Assembly: GCA_003049485.1 (NCBI GenBank)
Contig: PYST01000018.1
Span: 1 to 64,000 of the forward strand
From: Ophioceras dolichostomum
Lineage: Eukaryota; Ascomycota; Sordariomycetes; Magnaporthales; Ophioceraceae
DNA length: 64,000 nucleotides
Direction of reading: 5' to 3'
Shown here: one piece after another, positions 35,977 through 47,712 of the stretch
Numbering within the stretch: the stretch's first letter is position 1
Layout of the letters: every line of letters starts with the position of its first letter
The notes under the pieces: model-generated
Databases searched by the model: none
What the model saw: the letters and a program-made list of their open reading frames with translations, nothing else
Told to the model about the DNA's origin: nothing
Made by a program: the position numbers and the translations under genes

Positions 35977-38900
35977 TCACACCAGCTCAGCAGCAGCGCC
36001 CCCGATAGCCAGCTTCCCAGTCTCCTTCACCCTGGTCTGGAACACGACCTTGTTCCCCTCCACCTTCCACATCTCGGTGACCAGCGTCTGGCCCGGGAAC
36101 ACGACGCCCGCGAAGCGGACCTTGATGTTCTTGAACCTGCCGAACCGCTCGTAGACGGCCTTGCCCGCGATTCCGAAGAAGCAGAGCCCGTGCAGGATGG
36201 GAACCTTGAAGCCGCCCATCTTGGCGAAGTTGGGGTCGACGTGGAGTGGGCTTTTGGTTTTTTGGGACGAATAGTTAGTTGGTTGGTCAGTCTGCTTTTT
36301 GCGTGTCCTGTTTGGGGGGTTGGATGTGTGTGTGTCTTCTATGCTTGTTTTGGTCTTCTTTGGAAAAGGGCGGAAGAGGGGAGGGAGGGAACTTACTTGT
36401 AATCTCCGCTAAGGCGGTAGATGGCCGCCTGCTCCTCGGTCGTCTTCTCCTCAACCACGACGTCTGGCATCCTCTTAGGCGGCGCATTGGCCGCCGTGCT
36501 GGCGCCGCGGTCCTTGGGCTTCTTCTCCCCGCCGAAGCCGCCGCAGCCGCGCAGGAACACGGTGGTCTCGTTGTAGAAGATCTCCTCTCCCGTGTCGGTG
36601 TTGACGGTGGAGACGCAGTTCTTGAGCACGGCGGCGCTGCCCTTGTCGACGACCTCGAGCAGGCGGCCGTACGAGGTGAGCCGGCCCGAGGTCGGGATCG
36701 GGTACTTCTTGACCTCGAGGTACTGCTCGCCGTGCAGGAGCATCATGGGGTTGAAGTTGGGCACGACCTCGTCCATGCTGTAGGGCATCTCGGCGTCGAA
36801 CTGGGGGATCACGCCGAAGGTGGGCAGGACTTGGAAGTCCTCGGCTCCCTCGCTGTTTTTTGTTCATTGGACACGCAGACATATATTAGTAAAACGTTCT
36901 TCCCTTTGACTGGATGGGTACTCCTCTGCTGTGAGAAGGGAGGGACGGGGATGAGTGAGAGAGAACTTACAAAACGTATTTCAGGTCTGTCCTCTTGGCC
37001 CCGATGCCCAGGTTGTACAGCATCGAGTCGCGGTCTGTGTAGCGGAACTCTGTAGCCTTCGGCTCAGCATTTTTGCCGGCCTCAATGGCCTTCAGGTACC
37101 GGTTCGAGGCCCCGGAGGAAGAAGAGCCAGCGGCGGACTAAGAGGCATTTCACATGATTGTCAACACAGGAACGTATGACGGAGGTAAGTTTTACTTATT
37201 TCAATCCTCGTACTAGACTAGAGATACAAAAACGAAAGAAGGAGACCTCATCATCATACCTTGCTGCTACCGCCAGCCTTGTTGCCCATGTTCTCCATGA
37301 TCTTGGCGACGCTCTCCTGGGTCTTGGCCGGGTGGTCGGCGCGGCCGTCGTCGAAGTTGGTGATCCTCGCCCACTGCTTGGCGACGTGCTCCGGCTTGAG
37401 CGGGACGTCGACGGGGAAGCCGTGCCCTCCCGACCTCTGCCACCTGGTCTGGCCGCACCAGCCGCTGCCGACCTCGTAGAGCCCTCCGGTCGGGTTTGGG
37501 CTCACCTTGTCGCTGCAGAGGGCCAGCACCAGCGGTGCGATGTACTCGGGCTTGAAGGCCTGCACCAGCTCCTCGGGCAGGATCGTCTTGGTCATGGCCG
37601 TTCCCGCGTTGGGCGCGATCGTGTTGACGTAGATGTTATACTTGGCGCCCTCGAGAGCGAGTGCGCGAGAGAAGCCCAGGATGCCGCATTTCTAGATTTA
37701 GAAAAGAAAAAAAAATCAGAAAAGTTTAGAAGACCAACTCTCAAATTCATCTCGGGTAGGCAGAGGTATATACGAGAGGGGAATAAACAGATATATGGAT
37801 GGATGGATGGAATGGATTTCGCACTCACAGCAGCCGCGTAGTTGGCCTGGCCAAAGTTGCCGTAGATGCCGCTAGTCGAAGTAGTGTTGACGACGCGACC
37901 GTACTTCTGCTTGAGGAAGTACGGCCAGGCGGCGTGGGTCACCTTGTAGGTGCCGCGCATGTGGACGTTCATGACGGGGTCCCACAGGCCGTCGTCCATG
38001 TTGTGGAAGGCCTTGTCGCGCAGGATGCCGGCGTTGTTGATGACGATGTCAAGGCGGCCGAACGCGTCGACGGCGGCCTTGACGACGGCCTCGCCGTCCT
38101 CGGCCGACGCCTTCACGCCCACAGCCTTGCCGCCCATCTTCTTGATCTCGCCGACCACGCCGTCCGGGTTCACGAGGTCGTTGACCACGACCGAGGCCCC
38201 CGCCCGCGCGAAGGCGAGGCAGTACGCCCGGCCGATGCCGGCGCCGCCGCCCGTGACGAGCGCGACGCGGCCCGAGAACGACACGTCCTCGCCCTTCTCG
38301 TTGGGCGGGAGCTTGACGGACTCCTCCAGCAGGCCCAGGAAGTCGTTGGGGCCCGTGGGGTACTGGGGCGACGAGAAGTCGGTCACCTTGTTCCACTTCT
38401 TGAGGATGGCCCCCGGCGTGTAGGTCTCGTCGCACTTGAGCAGCAGGCCGGACGAGCGCTCCCAGCGCAGCTTGGCGATGTGGCCGCCGCCGACCTCGAA
38501 GATGCCGCCCGTCTCCTCGCTGTTGCTCTTGTGCACCAGCACGGCGACTAGGGGCACGACCCAGTCCGGCTTCAGCAGCTCGAGCACGTCGGGCGGCATG
38601 ACGGTCTCGGTCATGCGGCTGGCGGCCACGGGCGCGATCACGTTAGCCAGGATGCCGTACTTGAGGCCCTCCTTGGCCAGCGTCTCGGTGAAGCCGACCA
38701 TGGCCAGCTTGGCGGCCGAGTAGTTGGCCTGGCCGAAGTTGCCGAACAGCCCGGCGGCGGAGGCCGTGTTGATGACGCGGCCGTACTTCTGCTTCCGGAA
38801 GTGCGGCCAGGCGGCGCGCGAGCACTTGTAGGCGCCCTTAACGTGCACCTTGAAGATCAGGTCCCAGTCCGCGTCCTTCATGTTCTTGAAGCTGACGTCC

Positions 38901-39324
38901 CGGAGAATGCCCGCGTTGTTGATCAGGACATCGATCCGGCCGAAGCTCTTGATCGCCGTGTCGATGATCCGGTCGCCGTTCTCGACGGAGTCGTAGTTGG
39001 CGACCGCCTTGCCGCCCGCGGCCTTGATCTCGTTGACGACGACATCCGCAGCCTGTATTGCCATGCAATGTGTTGTTAGAGTTCCCGCTCGCCAAGCCTG
39101 TTTCCAGAGAGGGGAGAAGGGTTGTGGGAGGTGACGAGAAAGGCTTGGGATTGCTGGATTCTCACCTTAGACGAGTTGCCCTCGCCCTTGAACGAGCCGC
39201 CGAGGTCGTTTACGACAACGCTAGCTCCCCTTGAGGCAAAGAACGTAGCATATGCCTTGCCCAAACCTCCACCGGCGCCGGTGACGACGACGACCTGGTC
39301 GTCGAAGCGCAATTCTCCCGCCAT
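35977..39324 (-). CDS. FOX2: Peroxisomal multifunctional beta-oxidation enzyme (hydratase-dehydrogenase-epimerase)
   Basis: Second and third steps of fatty-acid beta-oxidation via D-3-hydroxyacyl-CoA. Six minus-strand exons: 39166-39324, 37829-39052, 37260-37691, 36971-37137, 36397-36852 and 35977-36250; 2712 nt, 903 residues, the usual fungal length. Two short-chain dehydrogenase domains: the first with TGAGGGLGKAY and NYSAAK, the second with TGGGAGIGRAY and NYAAAK (the last Lys comes after intron 2). The C-terminal hydratase-2 domain has the signature YRLSGDYNPLHVDPNFA, which is split by intron 5 exactly inside the Asn codon. Like other fungal forms it has no SCP2 domain. The protein ends AELV, with no SKL-type peroxisomal signal. 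It is divergent from the glycerate kinase gene, and the region between carries five CCGAGG hexamers. Confidence 0.95.
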
Positions 39325-40461
39325 GTTTTGTTGGTCTGCAGGTTGTGGTGATGTTGTTCTCCCGTGGAATGCTCTGCTTGCTCAGAATTGGACGTGCTGG
39401 TTGCTTGGCAGTTGCTTGGTCAGAGCTACCTCGAGAGCAAAGCAGTCATCTGAGGGATAGAAGTTACCTTTTAGATGTCAAGGAATAGAATGAGTGAGAA
39501 GTTTGACGGGCAAAGAAAAGTGTCCCTTAATAACAAGCTCGGGTGTTCAAACGGTAAAGAGCACCAACATCGGCAGATCGAAAGCCCCGGACGTACCACC
39601 AGAACAGCTGTGAACTCACTCGGGCTGGGATAGCTGGAGTGGGCTTTAAGCCGAGGCTTCCCCCAGAGTCTTACTACTGTGCCGAGCGGGGGCGCTACTA
39701 GGCCTATTTAGGTGGGCCGCTGAATCCGTCCCAGTGCACATTCACATGCAATTGGCATTGGATTTGTGAACGATCTTAGCTCAGGTCATGCGCCAGAGTA
39801 GGCCAATTCAAAAATGTCAGACCGGCACGCAAAGGGATATTCCGTTGCCTCGTGCTTTTCTTCCTTCAAGCTTTCCGTGGGTGTCTCCAACTTCTCGTTC
39901 GGTCCGAGGATACCTAGGTGCAGCGATTACCAGAACACGCGTGTAAGTAGGTGCCCGAGGGCAGCTACTTGGCAATGGAGCCAGACCACGTGCAGTTAAC
40001 CGTAGACTATCGCCGCCAAGGGCGTCCGAGGCCGCCCCTCCATTGATAATCTCTATTTGTAACTTGAGAATCCTAGATCTGTTGCAGTACTATAAGCTCC
40101 CCTCAAGACTAGTATTAGTTCCCGGCGAGGCTGTTGATGTCCTATGTGAACGGAATACAAAATATGACCGACGGCGTTGGGAGCTCGGGAAGATCTGGCC
40201 GAGGTCGGTAACCCCACATCTTGACCCCTGAGAAACGAGGGGCCAAGATGACGTCGATGGCGGCCAACTCCTCTCTGAACTGAAACGGAAATCGGATCCG
40301 GAAATCGGGTCGTCGCGACGGCTCAGCTCGACAACGCAAGACCCAAGCCCGGCTGGTGATATGGAATGAAGTATCAGACGGACAAGACATAGAATCAGCA
40401 CAGACAATTGATTTGCTGCCCGTGTAGAGTTTGCGATTTCGGAAATCCTCACGTGCCATCC
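39325..40461. promoter_or_regulatory. Shared FOX2 / glycerate-kinase upstream region with five CCGAGG hexamers
   Basis: The 1137-bp divergent promoter region has CCGAGG (reverse complement CCTCGG) at 39651, 39904, 39955, 40026 and 40199. CCTCGG is the core bound by the fatty-acid regulators FarA and FarB of Aspergillus nidulans and by their relatives. About 0.5 copies are expected by chance in this length on both strands. All five are in the same orientation. Fatty-acid induction of FOX2 through these sites is inference, but it fits the gene's role. Confidence 0.6.
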
Positions 40462-41575
40462 ATGGCAACAGCCATCCTAGCAGGCACCCCTGATGTGCCA
40501 CTTCAGTCGCGCATCCTGGACGACAAGTCCCCAATATGCATACCCTTCATCCTCGAGCGCATAAAGGCGGCGAGAGAGGCGGCCGAGGCGGCCGAGGCGG
40601 CAGAGGCAACGACAGAAACCTCTAGTAGAAGAAAGAGGCCATTCATCGTCGGGCTGAACGGCGTCCAGGGGGTGGGCAAGACGACCCTGGTCAAGGCCCT
40701 CGCCGAGACGCTTCAGCAGCGCGAAATGCTGCAGACCCTCGTGGTCAGCATCGACGACTTCTACCTAACCCATACTGCCCAGCTCGCCCTGGCCGAGACG
40801 CACCCTGACAATGCGCTTGTGCAGTACCGTGGAGAGCCGGGTATGTGGACGCAGCTCCCGCCCCTCCTTCCCTCCTTTCAAGATCCAGGACCAATCAACA
40901 TAAACACTGCCTGCCTAGGTGCTCAGTCTTAACGAAACCCCGAACACGACAGGAACTCACGACGTCCCCCTCCTACGCGACTTCTTCAGCTCCATATGCG
41001 CTGGCCTCCCCACGCGCGTCCCACGCTACGACAAAGCCGCCTTCTCCGGGCTAGGCGACCGCGCGCCCGAATCGACCTGGACGACGGTTAACGACGGCTC
41101 TGGCTCCGACCAACAAACACCTATACAGGTCATCATCCTCGAAGGCTGGTGCGTCGGGTTCCGCCCCTTACCCCCCAGTGAAGTCGAGGCCCGCTGGCGG
41201 CGCGCACCAGCCCCGCCAGACAAGAAGACGACCCTCCACGCGCACAAGCTGGAGCACCTCCAGTTCGTCAACGCCCAGCTGGCCGCGTACGATGCCATCA
41301 CCGACCTGCTGGACGCGTTCGTCCACATCGACGCCGAGGACACGGAGCTCGTCTACGGCTGGCGGCTCGAGCAGGAGGCGCAGCTACGGAGGGAAAGAGG
41401 CGTCGGCATGACGGACGAGCAGGTCGTCAAGTTCGTCGACGCTTACTACCCGGCCTACGAGCTGTTCGCAGACGGGGTTCGTAGCGGGGTTCTGGGCCCC
41501 GATAGGCCGCCGGGGTGCCAGCTGAGATTGGTGGTTGGGAGGGATAGGAGGGTTAAGGAGAAGATGGTGATTTGA
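40462..41575 (+). CDS. TDA10: D-glycerate 3-kinase (Tda10-like P-loop kinase)
   Basis: Phosphorylates D-glycerate to 3-phosphoglycerate with ATP. Exons 40462-40840 and 40953-41575 are joined by a 112-bp intron (GTATGT...ACAG) inside a Gly codon; 1002 nt, 333 residues. The P-loop GVQGVGKTT is at 67-75 and is followed by VVSIDDFYLTH and QYRGEPGTHDVPLL, the fungal and plant glycerate-kinase pattern; later blocks are VIILEGWCVGFRP and FVDAYYPAYELFADG. An Ala/Glu repeat (AAEAAEAAEA) precedes the P-loop. ATG 40462 is chosen because the homologous region begins soon after it; an in-frame ATG at 40408 would add 18 residues. No targeting signal is obvious. Confidence 0.88.
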
Positions 41576-42462
41576 AGAGACCGGAGGGGGAAAAAAAGCG
41601 GCGCGAAGGTCGACGTACGGCTGACGGAAAAGCATTATATCAACTAGCTAACTATCTGAAGAAGCAACAAGATATTTCGAAAAAAAAAGAGAGATAACTC
41701 GAGGCATAAAACAAAATATACTCCTGCCGCCTGCCTACCTAGGTACCCGCCTGATCATCGATCCAGAGATGCCTCCGTCCGTCCCCACCAAGTGTGTGTG
41801 CCGACTCATAAAACTCCCTTCACCTATGCTTTGCTTGGCTAAGCCCATCTATGGGGGGTTGGGGTTGGGGTTACTAAGGTAGATAGCGGGCCTGTGATTC
41901 CCGCGTTGTTTGTGCTGCCTTGCCTTGAATGCTGGTTGAGTAGAGATAGGCCGCCAATAGATACTCTCTCCCCATTTGACTGGTACCGATAGCTCGCCGT
42001 CCGGCCGGCAGAAGATGAGATGATAAAGGAAAAAATAAGAAACAGGAAGAGCAGAAAGCAAGGGCAGGAGGGAGGGGAGCAAATTCATAACGGGTCGTAA
42101 CAGAGGTGTTCATCATGATCATCGTACGGTTTTCATATCTCGTAATTGTTCGTGAAAATTTGTGCAGAACAAAAAAAATTATTGTGCAAGTGAAATAGAA
42201 AGCGAAGTAAGGAGTGTCATAAATCCGTGGGACCGAAGGAACGTCTCGCGGGGGATGGTGAGAATGGAGTTAAAGAGTAGCAAAGAAATAAGACGTGATA
42301 GGATAAGAGGGGAGAGGAGGAAACATCTGCAACAACAGAACGTAGATGAAAAAGCGCACCTACTTCCCGGCCAGCCTCCCTCCACCAACACTCACTCCCT
42401 CGCCTCCGCAAAAAAACGTATCCCCTCTAACCACTCACTCCCCCACTCACTCCCCCACAAAA
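41576..42462. other. Convergent 3' region between glycerate kinase and ECM11 genes
   Basis: Spacer of 887 bp with both 3' UTRs. It contains the motif cctacctaggtaccc at about 41733-41747 and the short run ggggttggggttggggtt at about 41853-41870. No gene is supported. Confidence 0.5.
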
Positions 42463-44298
42463 TCAGCCCAACTCAACCTCCTTCCCCTTCATCATCCCCT
42501 CCCCCTCCTCCTTCAAGCTCGACAGAGTGCTCTCTATGCCCTCCACCCTCACTCGCACCGCCTCCTCCCTCGCCGAGATCTCGTCCTCGAACGCCCCCAC
42601 GATCTTCCTGCGCTCGCCCCTCTTCTCGCGCATCCGGTTCACCACCTCGGAGAACCGGCCCAGGAACCAGTCGCCGCACTCCTCCCACTCGGGCACCGAG
42701 AGCTGCGTGAAGAAGTGGTGCTGCTCGTTCTCGTTCTGGGAGGAGTAGTGCCGCAGGCGGTGGTCTAGGGAGGAGTCTGGCGCTGGAGGGGTGCTGGGTT
42801 TGTTGAGCTGGCTTGAGTGCTGTTGTTGCTGCTGCTGTTTCTGTTTCTGGACCGCGGCCCGCGCTGGGTCGTGGTCGAAAGGCTGTTCCCGCAGCTCGGC
42901 GTAGCTCATCTCGTGGAGCGCGTGGTCGTCGTAGTCTAGGCTGAGGCGGCGCTTTCGGGATGTGGGCGTGGGCGTCCTTGCCGTCGTCGCTTCTGGTGCT
43001 ACTGCCTGTGCTGCTGCCCCCTGTGCTGCTGCCTGTGGTGGTGGTGCTGCTGATGATGACTTTTCGCGCCGATTGAAGCTGCCGGTGCGTGCCAGCGAGC
43101 TCTCATGGAGGTGTCGGTTGCCCTTCCCTCTCACGTGGCCTGCGAGCGCCGCACCGGAGAGGGGAAGCGGCAGCGGCAGTGGAGGGGGGTGATGGCCGCC
43201 GTTGAGGGGCGCTGCGTCCTTGAGGAGCCCGGAAGAGGAGTGCCTGTTGGCGGGGCGCGGCGTGGCCTCGTCGCCCTGAGACGGCACGCTGCTCTCGTCC
43301 TCCTCCTCCTCCTCCTCTGGCCCCGGGGTAGGCCTGGGGGTCTCGAGGTCGTAGAACTGGGTTGAGCGGTGCGGGGCCTGGTCCCGCACGTTCGGGACGT
43401 CTAGCTTGGCGGCGGCACGGCGCGCTTCCAAGAGACTGGTGTCGTTGAATCTTTCGGGGGAATCGGAGAGACTACTCTCACCACCACCGTGCTGTCCTTG
43501 GCGGGAGAAAATTTGCCGCTCTACGTATGATGCTCTTTTGGCCGCCTCGCGGGCCTCCTGTGCCTCTCTGGCCTCTCTGGCGTCCCTAGCGTCGCGAAAG
43601 GCGTACTTGCTGTGTTTCAGAGTGGGTAACTTCTTCGGCGTCGTGTCGTTGATGTTACCGCTCAGGTAGGGGGGTTCGTCACCTCCACCGCTGACAGCAG
43701 CAGTCACCACGGCAGCTTCCGCCAGGCCGCCGCTCCGGCCGCCCAGGCTATTTAAGCTTGGGCTGCCGAGCACGTGGGGCGGCTGGTCTAGGACCTTCAG
43801 GAAGCCGCCGTCTCCAATGACGAAGGGAGGGTGCTCTGCAGAGGCAGTGGTCGTTGGCACTGCTGCCGCCACCGCTGATGTTGTCGTTGGGACGGACTGC
43901 AGCCTACGCTCGTACTGCAGCGGGTGGGGAGGACGCGCCGGAGCTGGGGCTGGGGCTAGCGCACTGGGCCGAGGAGGCTCGAATAGACCTCTCCGGTAGT
44001 GCGTGCGCTCATCACTGTCGAGTACCGAGTTAACAGAGGAGTCCTCCCACGCGTCACGTTCTTGCGTGGGGACAGCCGGCGCATGAACGCGTCCTCCGTC
44101 AGAGTTTGAGCGGTAGCGCTGGGAAGGGTGCGGGAGGCCAAAAGATTGGCCTGTGGGAATCCCCGTGGACGAAGGCTGGCTCGTCGCGTAGCGGCCAGTC
44201 CTTGGCGCAGGTAGTCTGGCGGCCTCCGTGATGTGCTGTCTCGAGGCAAGAGGCAAGGGCGGGCTCTGCTGTGGAGGCTGCGGCAGTTGCAGTTGTTT

Positions 44299-44339
<41 letters not shown>

Positions 44340-44544
44340 GAAGCTGCTGTTGTTGTTGCACCAGCTGGGAATGCTGTATGGGTTCGTGGCCGCCGCTCCG
44401 TGGTGGGCTATTCCCAGGGCCAGTCCCCTTCGGTTCGGGGTGGCGGATATAGCGGAGCATTTTTTGTTTGGCGGTGGGCATCATCGAAAGTGGTGGCAGG
44501 CACGAGCAGCAGCCAGCTGTTTCCACTTCGGCGGAGGCCTCCAC
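42463..44544 (-). CDS. ECM11: Ecm11-domain protein (synaptonemal-complex central-element family)
   Basis: Single-exon ORF of 693 residues. The C-terminal 150 residues match the fungal Ecm11 domain: SLDYDDHALHEMSYAELREQ, then FFTQLSVPEWEECGDWFLGR and FSEVVNRMREKRGERRKIVG, and an ending helix. In budding yeast Ecm11 works with Gmc2 in the central element of the synaptonemal complex during meiosis. The rest is disordered: a poly-Gln tract (about residues 62-85, from the GTT run at 44285-44341), Arg/Ala/Glu repeats (DARDAREAREAQEAREAAKR), a second short poly-Gln, and acidic EEEEEEDESS. The N-terminal Met is uncertain; Met21 and Met22 (SMMPTAKQK) are alternatives. Function is by family only. Confidence 0.8.
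44285..44341. repeat. GTT/CAA trinucleotide run encoding poly-glutamine
   Basis: About 18 GTT triplets (CAA on the coding minus strand), with one or two interruptions, encode the main poly-Gln tract of the Ecm11-domain protein. It is a likely site of length variation between strains. Confidence 0.9.
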
Positions 44545-46601
44545 TGACGAGCGCCAGGTTTGTTTGTTTATCTTTCTGACAATGTCGTGTTATGTTTTGT
44601 GTGCGTGTAGGTGAAAGGCAGGCAGAGAGGCGACGCGCGCCAGAAACTAGTGCTCCGGTTCGTCGTCGTGGCTGCTGCTTGTTGTTGTTGAGGGGGCTTT
44701 TCAGAGGGCGACATGTGTAAGGTGCACATAGGCGTGGGACGTGGCAGCTGAGCTGTTACAGACGGACGGAGGTGCGGGTACTCTTAGGAGAGGTATAGTG
44801 AATCGGAAAAGGGGGCGAAGTGGTGTCTGGATGCCGGGTTTCTTTCTTATGTTTGGACGACCTTGCACGACCTGCACGCACTCAACGGTCGGTTGGGCTC
44901 GGGGTGGCGACGGATAATTCAACGACACCTCAGGTATTGGGTGGGGATGCTGAGGAAAGAATGCTCGATGCAGGAGGACGCAGGAGAACGAAGGGAGACG
45001 CAGGCAACGCAGCAGATGCAGGAGAGGTGGGAATACTGGAGTACTGGAGGGGTTGGCTGGGATCGAGAGTCGACAGGAGACAGGAGTCGTGGTTCCAATC
45101 GAGGACTGGTCGAGCTTCGTCCGACTGTCCACCACACACGAAATCAGGTGAGCTGCAGGCAGGGTCTGCGTCTGGTGCGTCTGGTGCGTCTACGTTTCTT
45201 CTCGGCACGCCGTGGCCAGCGATCGGTTTTAAGGTGTTCAATGATGGAGGTCGTCGAGTGGGTGTAGCTTTTTTAAAGTTGCAGGGGGGTGACAGAAGCT
45301 GTTGAGCGGTCTCGCGGAAGAACGCGATGGTGGGGACTGACAACTTCGACTGTGCAGGGATCAATAAGTGCCAGCATTCCCCATTGATTTCCACATTTCC
45401 ACCACGCATGCGCCGTGCGCCACTCACGATGCTCAATTTCAAGTCCCTCACTTGTTGTGCGGACGAGTGGGCAAGTTTGCGCCGTTTTTCTTGTCATGTC
45501 GGCTCCTGACAGGCCGCCTCATCTTTGTACTCGACTGTCCCTTTGAATGAACTGGTCGGCTGGCCTGCATGCATGCTCTTAGTCCTTTCTATTGTCGACC
45601 ATGGGCAACCATTGGCGACCATTGACGAATGATAAGTCCTCCTCCATCAACGGCTTGCATCCTTCTCCACGCATGCAACCCAACAACCATCCTTTTCCGC
45701 GCTCGCAGGCATGCCGCCATAGACGCCTTTTTCTGCCGTTTCTGCCAATGCCCGATACCTCTGCTCCCACCCATCCGCACGCAGAGTCAACGTATCTGTG
45801 TTCATCTGATTTCCCCCCATTTTCCCATGGAATTGCTCGTTGGGCCGTTATACAGCACCGTCGCACGCCTCACCGCGGCTTAGATCTTCGGACATCTAGC
45901 CATCGCGCAGACGTCGTCCACTCACGGATCTGCCCACAGATGCCCACGGACTCCTACTGCATATATCGGTACAGGTAGCGAGAGAGAGACATTTCCTTCC
46001 ACAGCCGCAGAGGGTAGTGAACCCGTATTCGATAAATTTGCCGAGGCAGCGAGGTCGACTGGATGATATTGCCTCGAGTAACCTTTGGCTGGTAGGGCAC
46101 AGTTGAGCAGTCTTGCTAGGTTCACCATCCCCGAAAGATAAGGAGACACCCTTCGGCCACGTCCGCAACACCTTGTGTACCGTGGGAGTACCATGAGAGT
46201 GGCATGTAACCCAAAGACAACCTCGAGACTGGGATGGTATCCACCGCCTACCACATGTTCTCCTCAGTCTATCCTATAGTCTGTATAAGGCGAAGGGTGA
46301 GGGTTGAGGGCGGGCACCGTTTCCCTTGTGACATCACAGGGGGAAGCAGAGGTTCTGGATGCCCTCTTATCTTTCTGGGCAAGAATGTGATTTTTTTTCG
46401 TTCAAATTAGGATTTATCGACAGGGACCGTACATAATACGATCTGATAGGAAGTCAAGTGCGAACAAGAGCGCTGGCGCTTCTGAAAAGGGTGTTGATGG
46501 AGGTGGTATTCACGGGTTCGCTTGACGCTGACACGTGATGGGACAAGTACTACGGCTCATAAGCCAAGTCCGGCGCTATGCTCCGCATCCAAATTACTCA
46601 A
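44545..46601. other. Intergenic region upstream of ECM11 and tRNA-Trp
   Basis: 2.06 kb containing the ECM11 upstream region. Overlapping ORFs on both strands (44820-45305 plus, 44930-45451 minus, 45592-45978 plus) show no domains. No other RNA gene is visible. Confidence 0.45.
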
Positions 46602-46673
46602 GGCCTCATGGCGCAACGGTAGCGCGTTCGACTCCAGATCGAAAGGTTATCCGTTCAAATCGGGTTGGGGTCA
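46602..46673 (+). tRNA. tRNA-Trp (anticodon CCA), intronless
   Basis: A 72-nt cloverleaf can be folded. The acceptor arm pairs GGCCTCA with TGGGGTC (two G-U type pairs), discriminator A46673. The D stem is GCGC/GCGC around AACGGTA. The anticodon stem TTCGA/TCGAA encloses loop CTCCAGA, so the anticodon is CCA (Trp). The T stem ATCCG/CGGGT encloses TTCAAAT. A-box-like (TGGCGCAACGGTAGCGCG) and B-box-like (GTTCAAATC) promoters are internal. A run of seven T follows at 46677. There is no intron in the anticodon loop. Confidence 0.95.
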
Positions 46674-46676
46674 TTG

Positions 46677-46683
46677 TTTTTTT
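46677..46683 (+). terminator. RNA polymerase III T-run terminator
   Basis: Seven consecutive T starting four bases after the tRNA-Trp 3' end, the normal Pol III stop signal. Confidence 0.85.
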
Positions 46684-47712
46684 CCTTATTCTTTTCCTAT
46701 TTGCTCTTTTTTACTCGCATTCGAAAACTTGTCGAAGGAATATGCTCAACAGTGCCCCTTTTTCCGTCCACATCATTTTGCTTTTCTTCTTCTTTTCTTT
46801 CTCTCTCCCATACCCCAGTTCAAGAACTATCACAGTTGCACCAGGCGTCGAGGCCAGTACCCGCCCTCGCCCATTGTCCTCGTAGGGATCGGATCCAATA
46901 GTCCTCCGTTTTCGTCGACCAACCATCCATCCATCCCTCCATTACAACTACGTCCTCTCTTCTGCTGCAGTTCTGTTATCAAAAAGCTACAGGGGAGTGC
47001 ACGAAGCGGTTCGAAGTGGTGTCCTGCAACCGACTGCCATTCGCTAGTGAAGCCACATCCTCTCTCTCGTCTCGGTGAATAATCAATCGGCGTGGATGCA
47101 ACCCGCAGCAGAAAGGCGTGTCCAACGTGTCAAGAGGGAGGGTGGGTTGCCAGCACATTAGCCACTGATAACAACACATCCGCACCCCGTGCTCGTCCGT
47201 CTAGTCTGCGTCTGTCTGTTGAAATGAGTCACCATCGCATGTTGTGATGCCATGGCCGCTATTTGCCGAACGTGGCCCGAACTGCCGCGAATCATTGACA
47301 GTCGCTAATTCGTCATGCATGAGAAGGTCGGGGTCGAGGAGGTGAACGGCAGGCCGGAGTAACGAGAATGGGTGATGAGTGAGGTCTGCGCCGGCCACCG
47401 TCCACGGTCTTCACAAACCGTTCCGCTTATGGTACGGGCGGCATGAGATAAGCTGTGCTGCGATAAGCGGACCCCACCCCCACCTTGAACCATTCATTTC
47501 ATTGTGAAGGATCCTCCGGCGTCGGCACTCAGCGCGACAGCAGCGTCATTATGAATTTTTAATCACATGCCGTATGTGATTCTGCGGACCACAGCATGCA
47601 TTAATTCCACCGTTTTATCAGAACACGCACGATCCAGTCAAGCAAGCACGACGGCCGACCAAAAGAAGACCACACGGAACTCCCGCGACGAGCCCACACC
47701 CTTGTCTTGACA
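46684..47712. other. Intergenic region before NBP35
   Basis: About 1 kb with T-rich sequence after the tRNA and the presumed NBP35 promoter. Only short ORFs; nothing else recognised. Confidence 0.45.

Noticed and set aside
37158..38551. Plus-strand ORFs of 227 and 250 codons over FOX2
   Set aside because: Antisense shadows of the dehydrogenase exons; the minus strand has complete motifs and splice sites.
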